In this document: positions 34,677 to 42,787 of the stretch, piece by piece
Position numbering within the stretch: position 1 is the stretch's first letter
Layout of the letters: the number at the start of each line of letters is the position of its first letter
Source of the DNA: DATEDA01 sp963744255
Lineage (GTDB): Bacteria > Pseudomonadota > Gammaproteobacteria > Burkholderiales > SG8-39
Direction: 5' to 3'
Length of the DNA: 64,000 nucleotides
Assembly (NCBI GenBank): GCA_963744255.1
Contig: CAVUSZ010000023.1
Span: 62,001 to 126,000, forward strand
The notes under the pieces: model-generated
The model's database searches: none
Told to the model about the DNA's origin: nothing
What the model saw: only the letters and a program-made list of their open reading frames with translations
Translations under genes and position numbers: made by a program

Positions 34677-35375
34677 TCAGGCTGAGGCTCCCGCGGTACG
34701 GGTGGCCCGCAGCGTCTGCTCGAGCCGCTGCTTTTCGACAATCACCTTCTGGGCGTAGCCCTGCGACGGATCGTCGGCAGCGCCGTTGTACATCTGCAGT
34801 CCGGCCTCAAGACCGCCCGCCAGTCGAATGTACTCCTTAAGGATCTGTGCGCCGACGAGGATGTTCGTCTTGGGGTCGAGGACTGCGTTCTGACCGCCGT
34901 GGACCGCGAGCTTCTCGGTGTGGAACCTGGGAATCACCTGCATCAACCCCTTCGCGCCCATGTCGCTTTCGGCAATCGGATTGAAGCGGGATTCGACCGA
35001 GATAACCGCGAGTATGAGCAGCGGATCCAGGCCGACCGCCTGCCCAACCGTGTAGGCCTCGCTCACAAGATCCACCGTCGCGTCGCCCGCTACTCGGTAG
35101 CGTCTGGCGAGATAGCCCGCAAGCACCTTGTGCTGAGGATTAGGCGTCTCGGCGACCGCGACGTCGAGCGCCGTGGCCGGGTCAGGCGTCCCAGCGAACG
35201 CGACGGTAGTCGCCGCTCCGAACGGCAGGACGCGACCGCCCTCGATCGCAACCAGCACGAGCGCAAGGAGACCGAAGCCCGCGAGGACCCCTTGCGCGGC
35301 ACCGAGGACCGCTTGCCACCCCCTTCGCAGCTGTACCGGCAGATTGGGCATCCTCATGCTCGCCTCCGTTTTCAC
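34677..35375 (-). CDS. Lytic transglycosylase (SLT domain)
   Basis: This 232-residue protein has one N-terminal membrane helix (VLAGFGLLALVLVAIEGG) and a C-terminal SLT domain. The catalytic Glu is in ILAVISVESRFNP, followed by the family MGAKGLMQVIP and LQMYNGAADD blocks. It cleaves peptidoglycan glycan strands in the periplasm while anchored. The C-terminal 30 residues form a charged helix. It converges on the aminotransferase. A second SLT protein lies at 54955-55560. Confidence 0.92.
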   Translation of the reverse strand: MKTEASMRMPNLPVQLRRGWQAVLGAAQGVLAGFGLLALVLVAIEGGRVLPFGAATTVAFAGTPDPATALDVAVAETPNPQHKVLAGYLARRYRVAGDATVDLVSEAYTVGQAVGLDPLLILAVISVESRFNPIAESDMGAKGLMQVIPRFHTEKLAVHGGQNAVLDPKTNILVGAQILKEYIRLAGGLEAGLQMYNGAADDPSQGYAQKVIVEKQRLEQTLRATRTAGASA

Positions 35376-35712
35376 TACACGGCTCGGTTTCCCGCCCGCG
35401 CGACCTCGAGATCCCGAACAGTGGCTAGTGGGCTGGGATGTGTCGTGTTGTCCCTCTCAATCCTGGGCTAACACGGTGGGAAGGTACTCCAGCTTTCCCG
35501 ACGGCTTCAGCTTGGCCTTCGGCCCCGTTGCCGGCACCCTCCCCTTCCGGTGCGCTCGACCCGTCGTGGAATTTCCAGAAAAGGCAGTCTAAAGAGGCAG
35601 TTACGCGTCTGTCAAGGGGCAAAAAACCGACGCGGGATCAGATACTTGCGGAGCGATCCATGCTGCGACGCACAAATAAAAAAATTTTGGGCGCAAGCCG
35701 CCCCAGTTCCGC

Positions 35713-35728
35713 TAACAGCCGGCTGTTA
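35713..35728. promoter_or_regulatory. Perfect 16-base palindrome TAACAGCCGGCTGTTA
   Basis: The dyad is followed by AAAT and resembles a dimeric-regulator operator rather than a terminator. The lytic transglycosylase start is 338 bases away on the minus strand. The cognate regulator is unknown. Confidence 0.4.
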
Positions 35729-35777
35729 AAATAGCAACGTCCGTTTGGCGAAAGCCGGGGACAGGCACTTCAAGCGC

Positions 35778-35831
35778 CGAATGTCTGCGGTTCGGACTTT
35801 GCCTGCACAAAGTCCGACCGCAGACGATTCG
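35778..35831. repeat. Long imperfect inverted repeat downstream of the histone-like gene
   Basis: The arms are CGAAT-GTCTGCGG-T-TCGGACTTTG and CAAAGTCCGA-CCGCAGAC-G-ATTCG, giving 23 paired bases with two single-base bulges around a six-base loop. No T-run follows in either direction. It starts 9 bases beyond the stop of the histone-like gene, so it may stabilise or end that transcript. Confidence 0.75.
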
Positions 35832-35839
35832 ACTTCCGC

Positions 35840-36181
35840 CTAGGGCCGGGACCCGGTCGGGAACGGCCAAGCAGCAGCGGGATTCAGGGCAGTTCTTGCC
35901 CCTGGCGCCGCCGCAGTCGATGGGGCAGCAGGTGCCACCGTCGGTGCAGGCGCCGCGGATTTCGCCACCGGCTTGGCCGCCATCACGGGTTTCGCCTTCT
36001 TCTTGGCGGGTTTCTTCGCAGCTTTTTTCTTGGCGGCCTTCCCGGCCGCCTTTTTCTTTGCGGGCTTCTTCTTTCGTGAAGCTTGCTTCTTCTTGCTTAC
36101 TCTGCGTTTTCCAGCCTTCTTCTTGGCCTTCTTAGCTGGCTTTTTCTTCGCAGCTTTCTTCGCTCGTCTCTTCGTTGCCAT
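35840..36181 (-). CDS. Lysine/alanine-rich histone H1-like (AlgP-type) DNA-binding protein
   Basis: This 113-residue protein begins MATKRRAKKAAKKKPAKKAK. About the first 75 residues are repeats of the AAKKKPAKK type, followed by an Ala/Pro-rich tail (APAPTVAPAAPS). It resembles eukaryotic H1 C-terminal tails and the bacterial HctB/AlgP proteins, and should bind DNA non-specifically. ATG 36181 follows AGAAGGAG, which decides it over an upstream in-frame start. A hairpin lies in its leader and a long inverted repeat follows its stop. Confidence 0.85.
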   Translation of the reverse strand: MATKRRAKKAAKKKPAKKAKKKAGKRRVSKKKQASRKKKPAKKKAAGKAAKKKAAKKPAKKKAKPVMAAKPVAKSAAPAPTVAPAAPSTAAAPGARTALNPAAAWPFPTGSRP

Positions 36182-36224
36182 GCTTACACTCCTTCTAAGG
36201 TTGACGAAAGGTGTTGCCTGCTGC

Positions 36225-36245
36225 ACCCGGCTTCGTCAGCCGGGT
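36225..36245 (-). promoter_or_regulatory. Hairpin in the leader of the histone-like gene
   Basis: A perfect 8-base-pair stem (ACCCGGCT with AGCCGGGT, 5-base loop) lies about 45 bases before the ATG. It has no T-run, so it is more likely a leader structure than a terminator. Confidence 0.4.
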
Positions 36246-36312
36246 ATTCAGCTGCCGGACAGAACTCCGGCCGCCGAATCTCCGGCGCCGCGCGCAGAAA
36301 GCGGCGCCCCAT

Positions 36313-36347
36313 AGGAAAAATGTCGGAGCCCGGAGGGGTCCGACATT
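36313..36347 (-). terminator. Intrinsic terminator of the nrdAB transcript
   Basis: On the minus strand AATGTCGGA and TCCGACATT pair over 9 bases, with three further inner C-G pairs, and are followed directly by TTTCC, giving a five-T run. It lies 134 bases after the nrdB stop and before the histone-like gene. Confidence 0.8.
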
Positions 36348-36480
36348 CTCGCGATCCCAGACGCGCAACCGACGCGCGATTGAACCGTTCCTCGCGAGTT
36401 CCGTATTCGCGCAACGTACGCCACAAGCAACGCGTCCATCATGCATAACGTTAAACGAGTCCATGCCAATCGACAACCAC

Positions 36481-37656
36481 TTACTCCCAAGTGAGCGCGC
36501 CTCCGGTCTGGTACTCGATCACGCGCGTCTCGAAAAAATTGCGCTCCTTCTTGAGATCTATCATCTCGCTCATCCACGGGAACGGATTCGTTGCACCCGG
36601 ATAGAGTTGCTCCACCCCGATCTGCTGGCAGCGGCGATTCGCGATGAACCGGAGGTACTCCTTGAACGCCGGGGCGTTCAGGCCGAGTACGCCCCGCGGC
36701 ATCGTGTCCTCGGCATAGCGGTACTCAAGCTCGACCGCCCTCTTCATCAGCGCCTGGATCCCCTCGCGGAACGCCGGCGTCCACAGGTGCGGGTTCTCGA
36801 GCTTGATCTGGTTGATGAGGTCGATACCGAAGTTGCAATGCATCGACTCATCACGAAGGATGTACTGGTACTGCTCCGCGGCGCCCGTCATCTTGTTCTG
36901 GCGACCAAGCGCGAGGATCTGCGTGAAACCGACATAGAAGAAGAGTCCCTCCATGACGCACGCGAAGACGATCAGGCTCTCCAGCAGCTTTCGGTCTGCC
37001 TCCGGCGTTCCGGTCCGGAACGACGGATCGGTCAGTGTGTCGATGAACGGAATCAGGAATTCGTCCTTGTCCCGGATGGACGGGATCTCGTGATACGCGT
37101 TGAACACTTCGCCTTCGTCGAGCGCGAGGCTCTCGACGATGTACTGGTAGGCGTGGGTGTGAATCGCCTCCTCGAACGCCTGCCGCAGGAGGTACTGCCG
37201 GCATTCGGGCGCCGTGATGTGGCGGTAGGTTCCGAGCACGATGTTGTTCGCCGCGAGGGAATCCGCGGTGACGAAGAAGCCGAGATTGCGCTTCACGATG
37301 CGGCGTTCGTCCTCAGTCAGGCCGTTCGGGTCCTTCCAAAGCGCGATGTCGCGGCTCATGTTGACTTCCTGCGGCATCCAGTGGTTGGCGCACGCCGCGA
37401 GGTATTTATCCCAGGCCCACTTGTACTTGAACGGGACGAGCTGGTTGACGTCGGTGCGCCCATTCATGATCCGCTTGTCTTCCAGCCGGATCCGCCGGTG
37501 GTCCGCTCGCTCCACGGCACGCTCCCGTAGGGCCGGCGCAAGGGCTTCCGCCGTCACTTGGGCGACAAAACCTGCGAGCGCCGACACCCGGAAGTCCGCT
37601 ATCGCCTGCACCCCGACGCCACTCCCTGCTCTTGCATCATCATCGAACTGCACCAT
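36481..37656 (-). CDS. nrdB: Ribonucleotide reductase class Ia, beta subunit
   Basis: This 391-residue radical subunit works with NrdA to make deoxynucleotides. EEAIHTHAYQYI carries the metal-ligand Glu and His and the radical tyrosine at the spacing of E. coli E115/H118/Y122; the second ligand set is in ILRDESMHCNFG. The core begins at VNQLVPFKYKWAWDKYL, and the first 65 residues are variable. ATG 37656 follows GGAGGA. It lies 27 bases downstream of nrdA. Confidence 0.95.
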   Translation of the reverse strand: MVQFDDDARAGSGVGVQAIADFRVSALAGFVAQVTAEALAPALRERAVERADHRRIRLEDKRIMNGRTDVNQLVPFKYKWAWDKYLAACANHWMPQEVNMSRDIALWKDPNGLTEDERRIVKRNLGFFVTADSLAANNIVLGTYRHITAPECRQYLLRQAFEEAIHTHAYQYIVESLALDEGEVFNAYHEIPSIRDKDEFLIPFIDTLTDPSFRTGTPEADRKLLESLIVFACVMEGLFFYVGFTQILALGRQNKMTGAAEQYQYILRDESMHCNFGIDLINQIKLENPHLWTPAFREGIQALMKRAVELEYRYAEDTMPRGVLGLNAPAFKEYLRFIANRRCQQIGVEQLYPGATNPFPWMSEMIDLKKERNFFETRVIEYQTGGALTWE

Positions 37657-37683
37657 CCGCTTCCTCCGCTTGCTCTTCTCGCC

Positions 37684-40548
37684 TTACTGACAGGCCTCGC
37701 ACTCGGGGTTATCGATCGCGCAGAGTCTTGGCTCGGCCAAGTCGGTCCGTCCTGAGACGAAAACGCTGACGTCGCTCGGGACTGCGTTCAACTGCCCCGC
37801 CCTTACCGTCGATTTCTCGGCATGTGTAGCGCCGAGGGACCGCAGGTAGTAGGTCGTTTTCAGTCCGCGCAACCACGCAAGCTTGTACGTCTCATCGAGC
37901 TTCTTGCCCGAGGCGTTGCCGAAATAGATGTTGAGCGACTGCGACTGGTCGATCCACTTCTGCCTCCGCGCACCCGCTTCGACCAGCCACGAGGGATCAA
38001 CCTCAAACGCCGTGGCATACAGCCGCCGCAACTCCGCGGGCGCGCGATCGATGCGGGCGAGGCTGCCGTCGAAATACTTGAGATCCGCGATCATGACCTC
38101 ATCCCAGAGCCCCGCTCTCTTCAAGTCGGCCACCAGGTACTCGTTGACGACGGTGAACTCGCCCGACAGGTTCGACTTCACGTACAGGTTCTGATACGTC
38201 GGCTCGATCGACGGTGAAACACCGATGATGTTGGCAATGGTGGCGGTCGGCGCGATCGCGAGGCAGTTCGAATTGCGCATCCCGTGCCGCTTGATCCGCT
38301 CGCGGAGCGCCTTCCAGGGAAGCGTTTCCGTGGCCTCGAGCTCCACGAACCCGCCCCGTTCCTCCCTGAGAACCGCCAAGGTGTCCTGCGGAAGCACGCC
38401 TCGATCCCAGAGCGACGCCTTGAACGACGAGTACCGGCCGCGCTCTTCGGCGAGCTCGGTCGATGCCCAGTAGGCGTGGTACGCGACGGCCTCCATCGAC
38501 CGGTCGGCAAACTCGACCGCCTCGGCCGACGCGTATGGAACGCGCAGCAGATGCAGGCAGTCCTGAAACCCCATGATCCCGAGCCCGACCGGTCGGTGCT
38601 TGAGGTTCGAGTTCCGCGCCTTCGCGACCGCGTAGTAGTTGATGTCGATCACGTTGTCGAGCATCCGCATCGCGGTAGCAATCGTCCGCTGGAGCTTGTC
38701 ATGATCGAGCCGGCCGTCGCGCATGTGCGCGACGAGGTTCACAGAGCCCAGGTTGCAGACCGCGATCTCACGGTCATTGGTATTGAGCGTGATCTCGGTA
38801 CACAAGTTCGAGCTGTGCACGACACCTACGTGCTGCTGAGGCGAGCGCAGATTGCAGGGATCCTTGAAGGTGATCCAGGGATGCCCGGTCTCGAACAGCA
38901 TCGAGAGCATCTTGCGCCAGAGCTGGGTCGCGGGGATTTTCTTGTGGAGCTTCAGCTCGCCGCGGAGTACCCTGGCCTCGTAGCCCAGATAGGCCTGCTC
39001 GAACGCCCTCCCAAACTTGTCATGCAGGTCCGCCGCATCCGACGGGGAGAACAGCGTCCATTCGCCGTTCTCCATCACCCGCTTCATGAAGAGATCCGGA
39101 ATCCAGTTCGCGGTGTTCATGTCGTGGGTCCGGCGCCGGTCATCGCCGGTATTCTTGCGAAGTTCCAGGAACTCCTCGATGTCGAGATGCCAGGTCTCGA
39201 GGTACGAACACACCGCGCCCTTGCGCTTGCCGCCTTGGTTGACGGCGACCGCCGTGTCGTTCACGACCTTGAGGAACGGCACCACGCCCTGCGACTTGCC
39301 GTTGGTGCCCTTGATGTGGCTGCCGAGGGCACGGACCGGAGTCCAGTCGTTGCCCAGGCCGCCCGCGAACTTGGCGAGCAGTGCGTTTTCCTTGATCGCC
39401 TCGTAGATGCCGTCGAGATCGTCGGAGACCGTCGTGAGGTAGCAGCTCGACAGCTGCGAGCGCCGGGTGCCTGAGTTGAACAGCGTGGGCGTCGAGCTCA
39501 TGAAATCGAAGTTCGACAGCACGTCGTAGAACTCGATCGCTCGATCCTCCTTGTTGAGCTCGTTCAGCGCGAGCCCCATCGCGACCCGCATGAAGAAAGC
39601 CTGTGGCAGCTCGATCCGGCGGCCATCGACATGCAGGAAGTACCGGTCGTAGAGCGTCTGCAGCCCCAGATACCCGAACTTCAAGTCGCGCTCGGCGTTG
39701 AGTGCAGCGCTGAGCTTGAGCAGGTCGAAGCGCCCGAGCCGCTCGTCGAGCAGCTCCGCCTGGATCCCCTGCTTGATGAACTGCGGGAAGTAGTCGGCGT
39801 ACCGGCTGGCCATCTCGGCCTGGGATGCCTCTTCGCCCAGGACCTCGAGCCGGATCGTGTTCAGCAGCAGGCGCGCCGTGACGTACGCGTACCCCGGGTC
39901 CTTCTCGATCAGCGCCCGCGACGACAGGATTGCCGACTTTCGGACCTCCTCCATGGGGACGCCGTCATACAGATTCTTCAGCATCTCCTGGAGGATGAGC
40001 TCCGGCCCAACCGCTTCGCCCAGTCCTGCGCATGCGGACTGGACGAGTTCCTTCAACCGCGCGATATCGAGAGGCCGCCGCCCACCGTTCTCCACGGCGT
40101 GCAGCACGGGCTGCGCGGACGCGGTCTTCTTCTGCGCCGCTTCCTGCGCGCGGGCCTGCGCGCGCTTCTCGCGGTAGAGGACGTACGCCCGCGCCGTGTC
40201 GTGCTCGCCGGAGCGCATCAGCGCGAGTTCGACCTGGTCCTGAATGTCCTCGATGTGGAACGTGCCACCGCCCGGCTGCCGTCGGATCAGCGTGTGGACG
40301 ACCCCATCGGTCAATTGCGCCACCACTTCCCGGATGCGCGCCGAGGCCGCGCCCTGACCGCCAGTGACGGCCAGGAACGCCTTCGTCATTGCAACGGAGA
40401 TCTTCCCCGGCTCGAACGCGACCACGCCCCCGTTGCGGCGAATCACCCTGTACTGGGCGAGCAGCGAGCCCGGATGGACCGGGGAGGACTCGGGAGGACT
40501 TGCGGTGACGAAAGGCTGGGTCGGTACGGCTTCACCCGCAAGTTGCAT
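37684..40548 (-). CDS. nrdA: Ribonucleoside-diphosphate reductase, alpha subunit
   Basis: This 954-residue catalytic subunit has an N-terminal ATP-cone (about 35-125, VIRRNGGVVAFEPGKISVAM), consistent with dATP feedback control. It has NSGTRRSQLSSCYL with the active-site cysteine, SSNLCTEITLNT, and the late NSNCLAIAPTATIANI loop. The C-terminus ends CEACQ, the redox-shuttle cysteine pair. ATG 40548 follows GAGGAGA. It lies behind tandem NrdR boxes and is cotranscribed with nrdB. Confidence 0.96.
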   Translation of the reverse strand: MQLAGEAVPTQPFVTASPPESSPVHPGSLLAQYRVIRRNGGVVAFEPGKISVAMTKAFLAVTGGQGAASARIREVVAQLTDGVVHTLIRRQPGGGTFHIEDIQDQVELALMRSGEHDTARAYVLYREKRAQARAQEAAQKKTASAQPVLHAVENGGRRPLDIARLKELVQSACAGLGEAVGPELILQEMLKNLYDGVPMEEVRKSAILSSRALIEKDPGYAYVTARLLLNTIRLEVLGEEASQAEMASRYADYFPQFIKQGIQAELLDERLGRFDLLKLSAALNAERDLKFGYLGLQTLYDRYFLHVDGRRIELPQAFFMRVAMGLALNELNKEDRAIEFYDVLSNFDFMSSTPTLFNSGTRRSQLSSCYLTTVSDDLDGIYEAIKENALLAKFAGGLGNDWTPVRALGSHIKGTNGKSQGVVPFLKVVNDTAVAVNQGGKRKGAVCSYLETWHLDIEEFLELRKNTGDDRRRTHDMNTANWIPDLFMKRVMENGEWTLFSPSDAADLHDKFGRAFEQAYLGYEARVLRGELKLHKKIPATQLWRKMLSMLFETGHPWITFKDPCNLRSPQQHVGVVHSSNLCTEITLNTNDREIAVCNLGSVNLVAHMRDGRLDHDKLQRTIATAMRMLDNVIDINYYAVAKARNSNLKHRPVGLGIMGFQDCLHLLRVPYASAEAVEFADRSMEAVAYHAYWASTELAEERGRYSSFKASLWDRGVLPQDTLAVLREERGGFVELEATETLPWKALRERIKRHGMRNSNCLAIAPTATIANIIGVSPSIEPTYQNLYVKSNLSGEFTVVNEYLVADLKRAGLWDEVMIADLKYFDGSLARIDRAPAELRRLYATAFEVDPSWLVEAGARRQKWIDQSQSLNIYFGNASGKKLDETYKLAWLRGLKTTYYLRSLGATHAEKSTVRAGQLNAVPSDVSVFVSGRTDLAEPRLCAIDNPECEACQ

Positions 40549-40623
40549 CTCGGTCTCCTCTGCTTGGGCTGTTTTGGTTTGCTCGGGCGCCTCCGGCCCG
40601 GCGGTCCGGCGCCAGCCGTCGGA

Positions 40624-40670
40624 CCACTATATATAGTATGTTGTTTGACTACTGGCCCTAATTCTAGTGC
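40624..40670 (-). promoter_or_regulatory. Tandem NrdR boxes upstream of nrdAB
   Basis: Box 1 (40624-40639, CCACTATATATAGTAT) matches the NrdR consensus acaCwAtATaTwGtgt at 14 of 16 positions. Box 2 (40655-40670, GCCCTAATTCTAGTGC) matches about 10. Their 15-base separation places the centres 31 bases apart, three helical turns, as in known NrdR operators. They lie 76-122 bases before the nrdA ATG. Confidence 0.8.
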
Positions 40671-40807
40671 GGCCCTTCCCGAGTTGCAATAGCTTTCTCC
40701 AGCCTTTCACGGCTCCGGTGCGCGTTCCGCGCGCAGCGCGTGAACTTCTTCACGTATCGTCGCTTGCGCGCGTGGTAACGCTTGCAGACGCCGGGAATGG
40801 CGGCGCT

Positions 40808-41416
40808 CTAGCGGGGGCGCTTGCCGCGGACGAGTGCTCGGAGCCGCGGCCAGTCAAACGCGGGGCCCGGGTCGGTCTTGCGGGCGGGCGCGATGTCACT
40901 GTGGCCGACGATGTCGGCGATGGGATAGCGTCGCCGGAGCGCAATCGCAAGCCGGGCAAGGCGATCGTATTGAAGGTCGGTGTAGGACGAGGTATCGGTG
41001 CCCTCGAGCTCGACTCCGATCGAAAAATCGTTGCAGCGGCGGCGGCCGCGCCACGCGGACTCGCCGGCGTGCCACGCGCGCCGGCCGCACGGCACGAACT
41101 GGACGATTTCGCCGGTCCGGCGCACGAAGAAATGGGCCGAGACGCACAAGGCGCGCAGCGACTCGTACGCCGGGTGTGCCGAGCAGTCGAGACGATTGGT
41201 GAAGAGCCGCAGGACGTCGTCCCCGCCGAACGCGCCGGGAGGCAGGCTGATGTTGTGAACGACGAGCAGCGTGATCTCGGTATCGTCCGGGCGATCGTCG
41301 CAGTTGGGCGAGGGTACCTGCCGCGCGCCGACCGCGATCCCGGTCGAGTCGATCCGAAGCGATGCCCTGGCGCGCCGTCCGGGGGAGCGCCGGGCGCCGC
41401 GATCGACGCGCTTCAC
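40808..41416 (-). CDS. ampD: 1,6-anhydro-N-acetylmuramyl-L-alanine amidase AmpD
   Basis: This 202-residue cytoplasmic zinc amidase recycles anhydro-muropeptides. Zinc ligands are visible in LLVVHNISLPPG (His) and in DIVGHSDIAPARKTDPGPAFDW (His and Asp), the AmpD C-terminal signature. The start is GTG at 41416, giving about 20 basic N-terminal residues; an internal start would also leave the domain whole. It is 9 bases downstream of pilR and ends the PP0621-pilS-pilR-ampD operon. Confidence 0.94.
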   Translation of the reverse strand: MKRVDRGARRSPGRRARASLRIDSTGIAVGARQVPSPNCDDRPDDTEITLLVVHNISLPPGAFGGDDVLRLFTNRLDCSAHPAYESLRALCVSAHFFVRRTGEIVQFVPCGRRAWHAGESAWRGRRRCNDFSIGVELEGTDTSSYTDLQYDRLARLAIALRRRYPIADIVGHSDIAPARKTDPGPAFDWPRLRALVRGKRPR

Positions 41417-41425
41417 GACACGCCG

Positions 41426-42787
41426 CTAGTGGATGCCGAGCCGCTCCATCCGGTAGCGGAGGGCGCGGAAGGTGATGCCGAGCAGCTTCGCCGCAGCGGT
41501 CCGGTTGAAGCGCGTCTTGTCGAGCGCTTCGAGGATCGCCTCGCGCTCCACCCGGTCAAGGTATTCCTGGAGCGGCCATTTCGCGTTCGGCGCCTGCGGC
41601 TCCTCGGGAAGTCTCGGCGGAGTGAGCTGCAGGTCGTCGGGCCGGATCTCGTCCGTTCCCGAGAGCGCGATCGCGCGCTCGAGGACGTTCTCGAGCTCGC
41701 GTACGTTGCCGGGAAAACCGTACTCGAGCAGCGCCGAGAGCGCGGCTGGTGAGAGCTCCCGGCGCCGCGCGCCGCTTTCCTCGCCAAGCTGCGCGAGGAT
41801 GGCGTCGGCGAGCAGCGGGATGTCCTCCCGGCACTCGCGAAGGCTTGGCAGCCGCAGCTCGATCACTGCCAGCCGATAGTACAGGTCCTGCCGGAATTTC
41901 CCCGTCTCGACCAGGGCGGGGAGGCTCCGGTGGGTCGCGCAGATGATCCGGACGTCGACCGGGTCCTCAGTCGTAGCCCCGACCTTGCGGACACGCTTCT
42001 CCTGGATTGCGCGCAAGAGCTTTACCTGCATCGCGAGCGGCAGGTCCCCGACCTCGTCGAGGAAAAGAGTGCCGCCGTTCGCCGCGTGGAAGAAGCCTTC
42101 GCGGTCGGCATCGGCGCCGGTGAACGCCCCCTTGCGGTAGCCGAAGAACTCGCTCTCCACCAAGTTCTCGGGGATCGCGCCGCAGTTGACCGGGACAAAC
42201 GGCTTGTCGCGTCTCGCACCTCCCTCGTGGATGAGGCGCGCCGCGAGCTCCTTGCCGCTCCCGGATTCGCCCGTGACATAGAGCGGCGCCTGGCTCCGGG
42301 CGAGCTTGTCGATCATTGCGCGCACCTGCTGCATCGGCGGGCTCTCGCCGAGCAGCCGATAGGTCCCGCCGGCCTCGGGTTTGGGGGGTGCCTTGGGCGG
42401 GAGATTGAGCGCGGACTTGACGAGCGTTCGCAGCTGCTCCAGCGACAGCGGCTTCGAAACGTAATCGAACGCGCCTGCCTTCAGGGCCGCAACCGCGTTC
42501 TCCGTGCTGCCGTGTGCGGTGATTACCGCCACCGGCAGATCGGCGCAGTGCGCGCCGATGTAGCGCACCAGTTCCAGACCGTCTCCGTCCGGAAGTCGCA
42601 TGTCGGTAAGGCAGAGATCGAAGCTCGCACGCTTGAGGAACTCGGTCGCCTCGGAGACCGACCCCGCGCATTCGACCCCGAGGCCCATGCGGATCAGGGT
42701 AAGCTCGAGCAGCTCGCGGATGTCAGCTTCGTCGTCGACCACCAGGACCATGGTCTTCGCGGTGACGCGACGCTCCGGCCGGTTCAT
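41426..42787 (-). CDS. pilR: Sigma-54 response regulator PilR
   Basis: This 453-residue NtrC-type activator has a receiver domain (about 14-125; phosphoacceptor Asp in LCLTDMRLPDGDG), an AAA+ domain with Walker A GESGSGKE, the sigma-54 contact loop GAFTGA and Walker B GGTLFLDEVGDLP, and a Fis-type HTH at the end (NRTAAAKLLGITFRALRYRM). It activates type IV pilin and related genes on phosphorylation by PilS. The ATG overlaps the pilS stop by ATGA. Confidence 0.94.
   Translation of the reverse strand: MNRPERRVTAKTMVLVVDDEADIRELLELTLIRMGLGVECAGSVSEATEFLKRASFDLCLTDMRLPDGDGLELVRYIGAHCADLPVAVITAHGSTENAVAALKAGAFDYVSKPLSLEQLRTLVKSALNLPPKAPPKPEAGGTYRLLGESPPMQQVRAMIDKLARSQAPLYVTGESGSGKELAARLIHEGGARRDKPFVPVNCGAIPENLVESEFFGYRKGAFTGADADREGFFHAANGGTLFLDEVGDLPLAMQVKLLRAIQEKRVRKVGATTEDPVDVRIICATHRSLPALVETGKFRQDLYYRLAVIELRLPSLRECREDIPLLADAILAQLGEESGARRRELSPAALSALLEYGFPGNVRELENVLERAIALSGTDEIRPDDLQLTPPRLPEEPQAPNAKWPLQEYLDRVEREAILEALDKTRFNRTAAAKLLGITFRALRYRMERLGIH

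Larger units (their letters stand above)
35376..35839. other. 464-base noncoding stretch with two inverted repeats
   Basis: It lies between the histone-like gene and the lytic transglycosylase gene. Composition drops in G+C around 35600-35740 (runs of A and T). It holds a perfect 16-base palindrome and a 54-base imperfect inverted repeat, listed separately. Short frames are present, but none has recognisable content. Confidence 0.45.

Noticed and set aside
35713..35728. The palindrome as a LexA box
   Set aside because: LexA boxes read CTGT-N8-ACAG; here the halves are in the opposite order (ACAG inward to CTGT).
35896..36180. Short tandem repeats that could be read as a CRISPR or satellite
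   Set aside because: They are codon-level repeats for Ala-Lys-Lys-Lys-Pro-Ala in the histone-like protein; there are no regular spacers.
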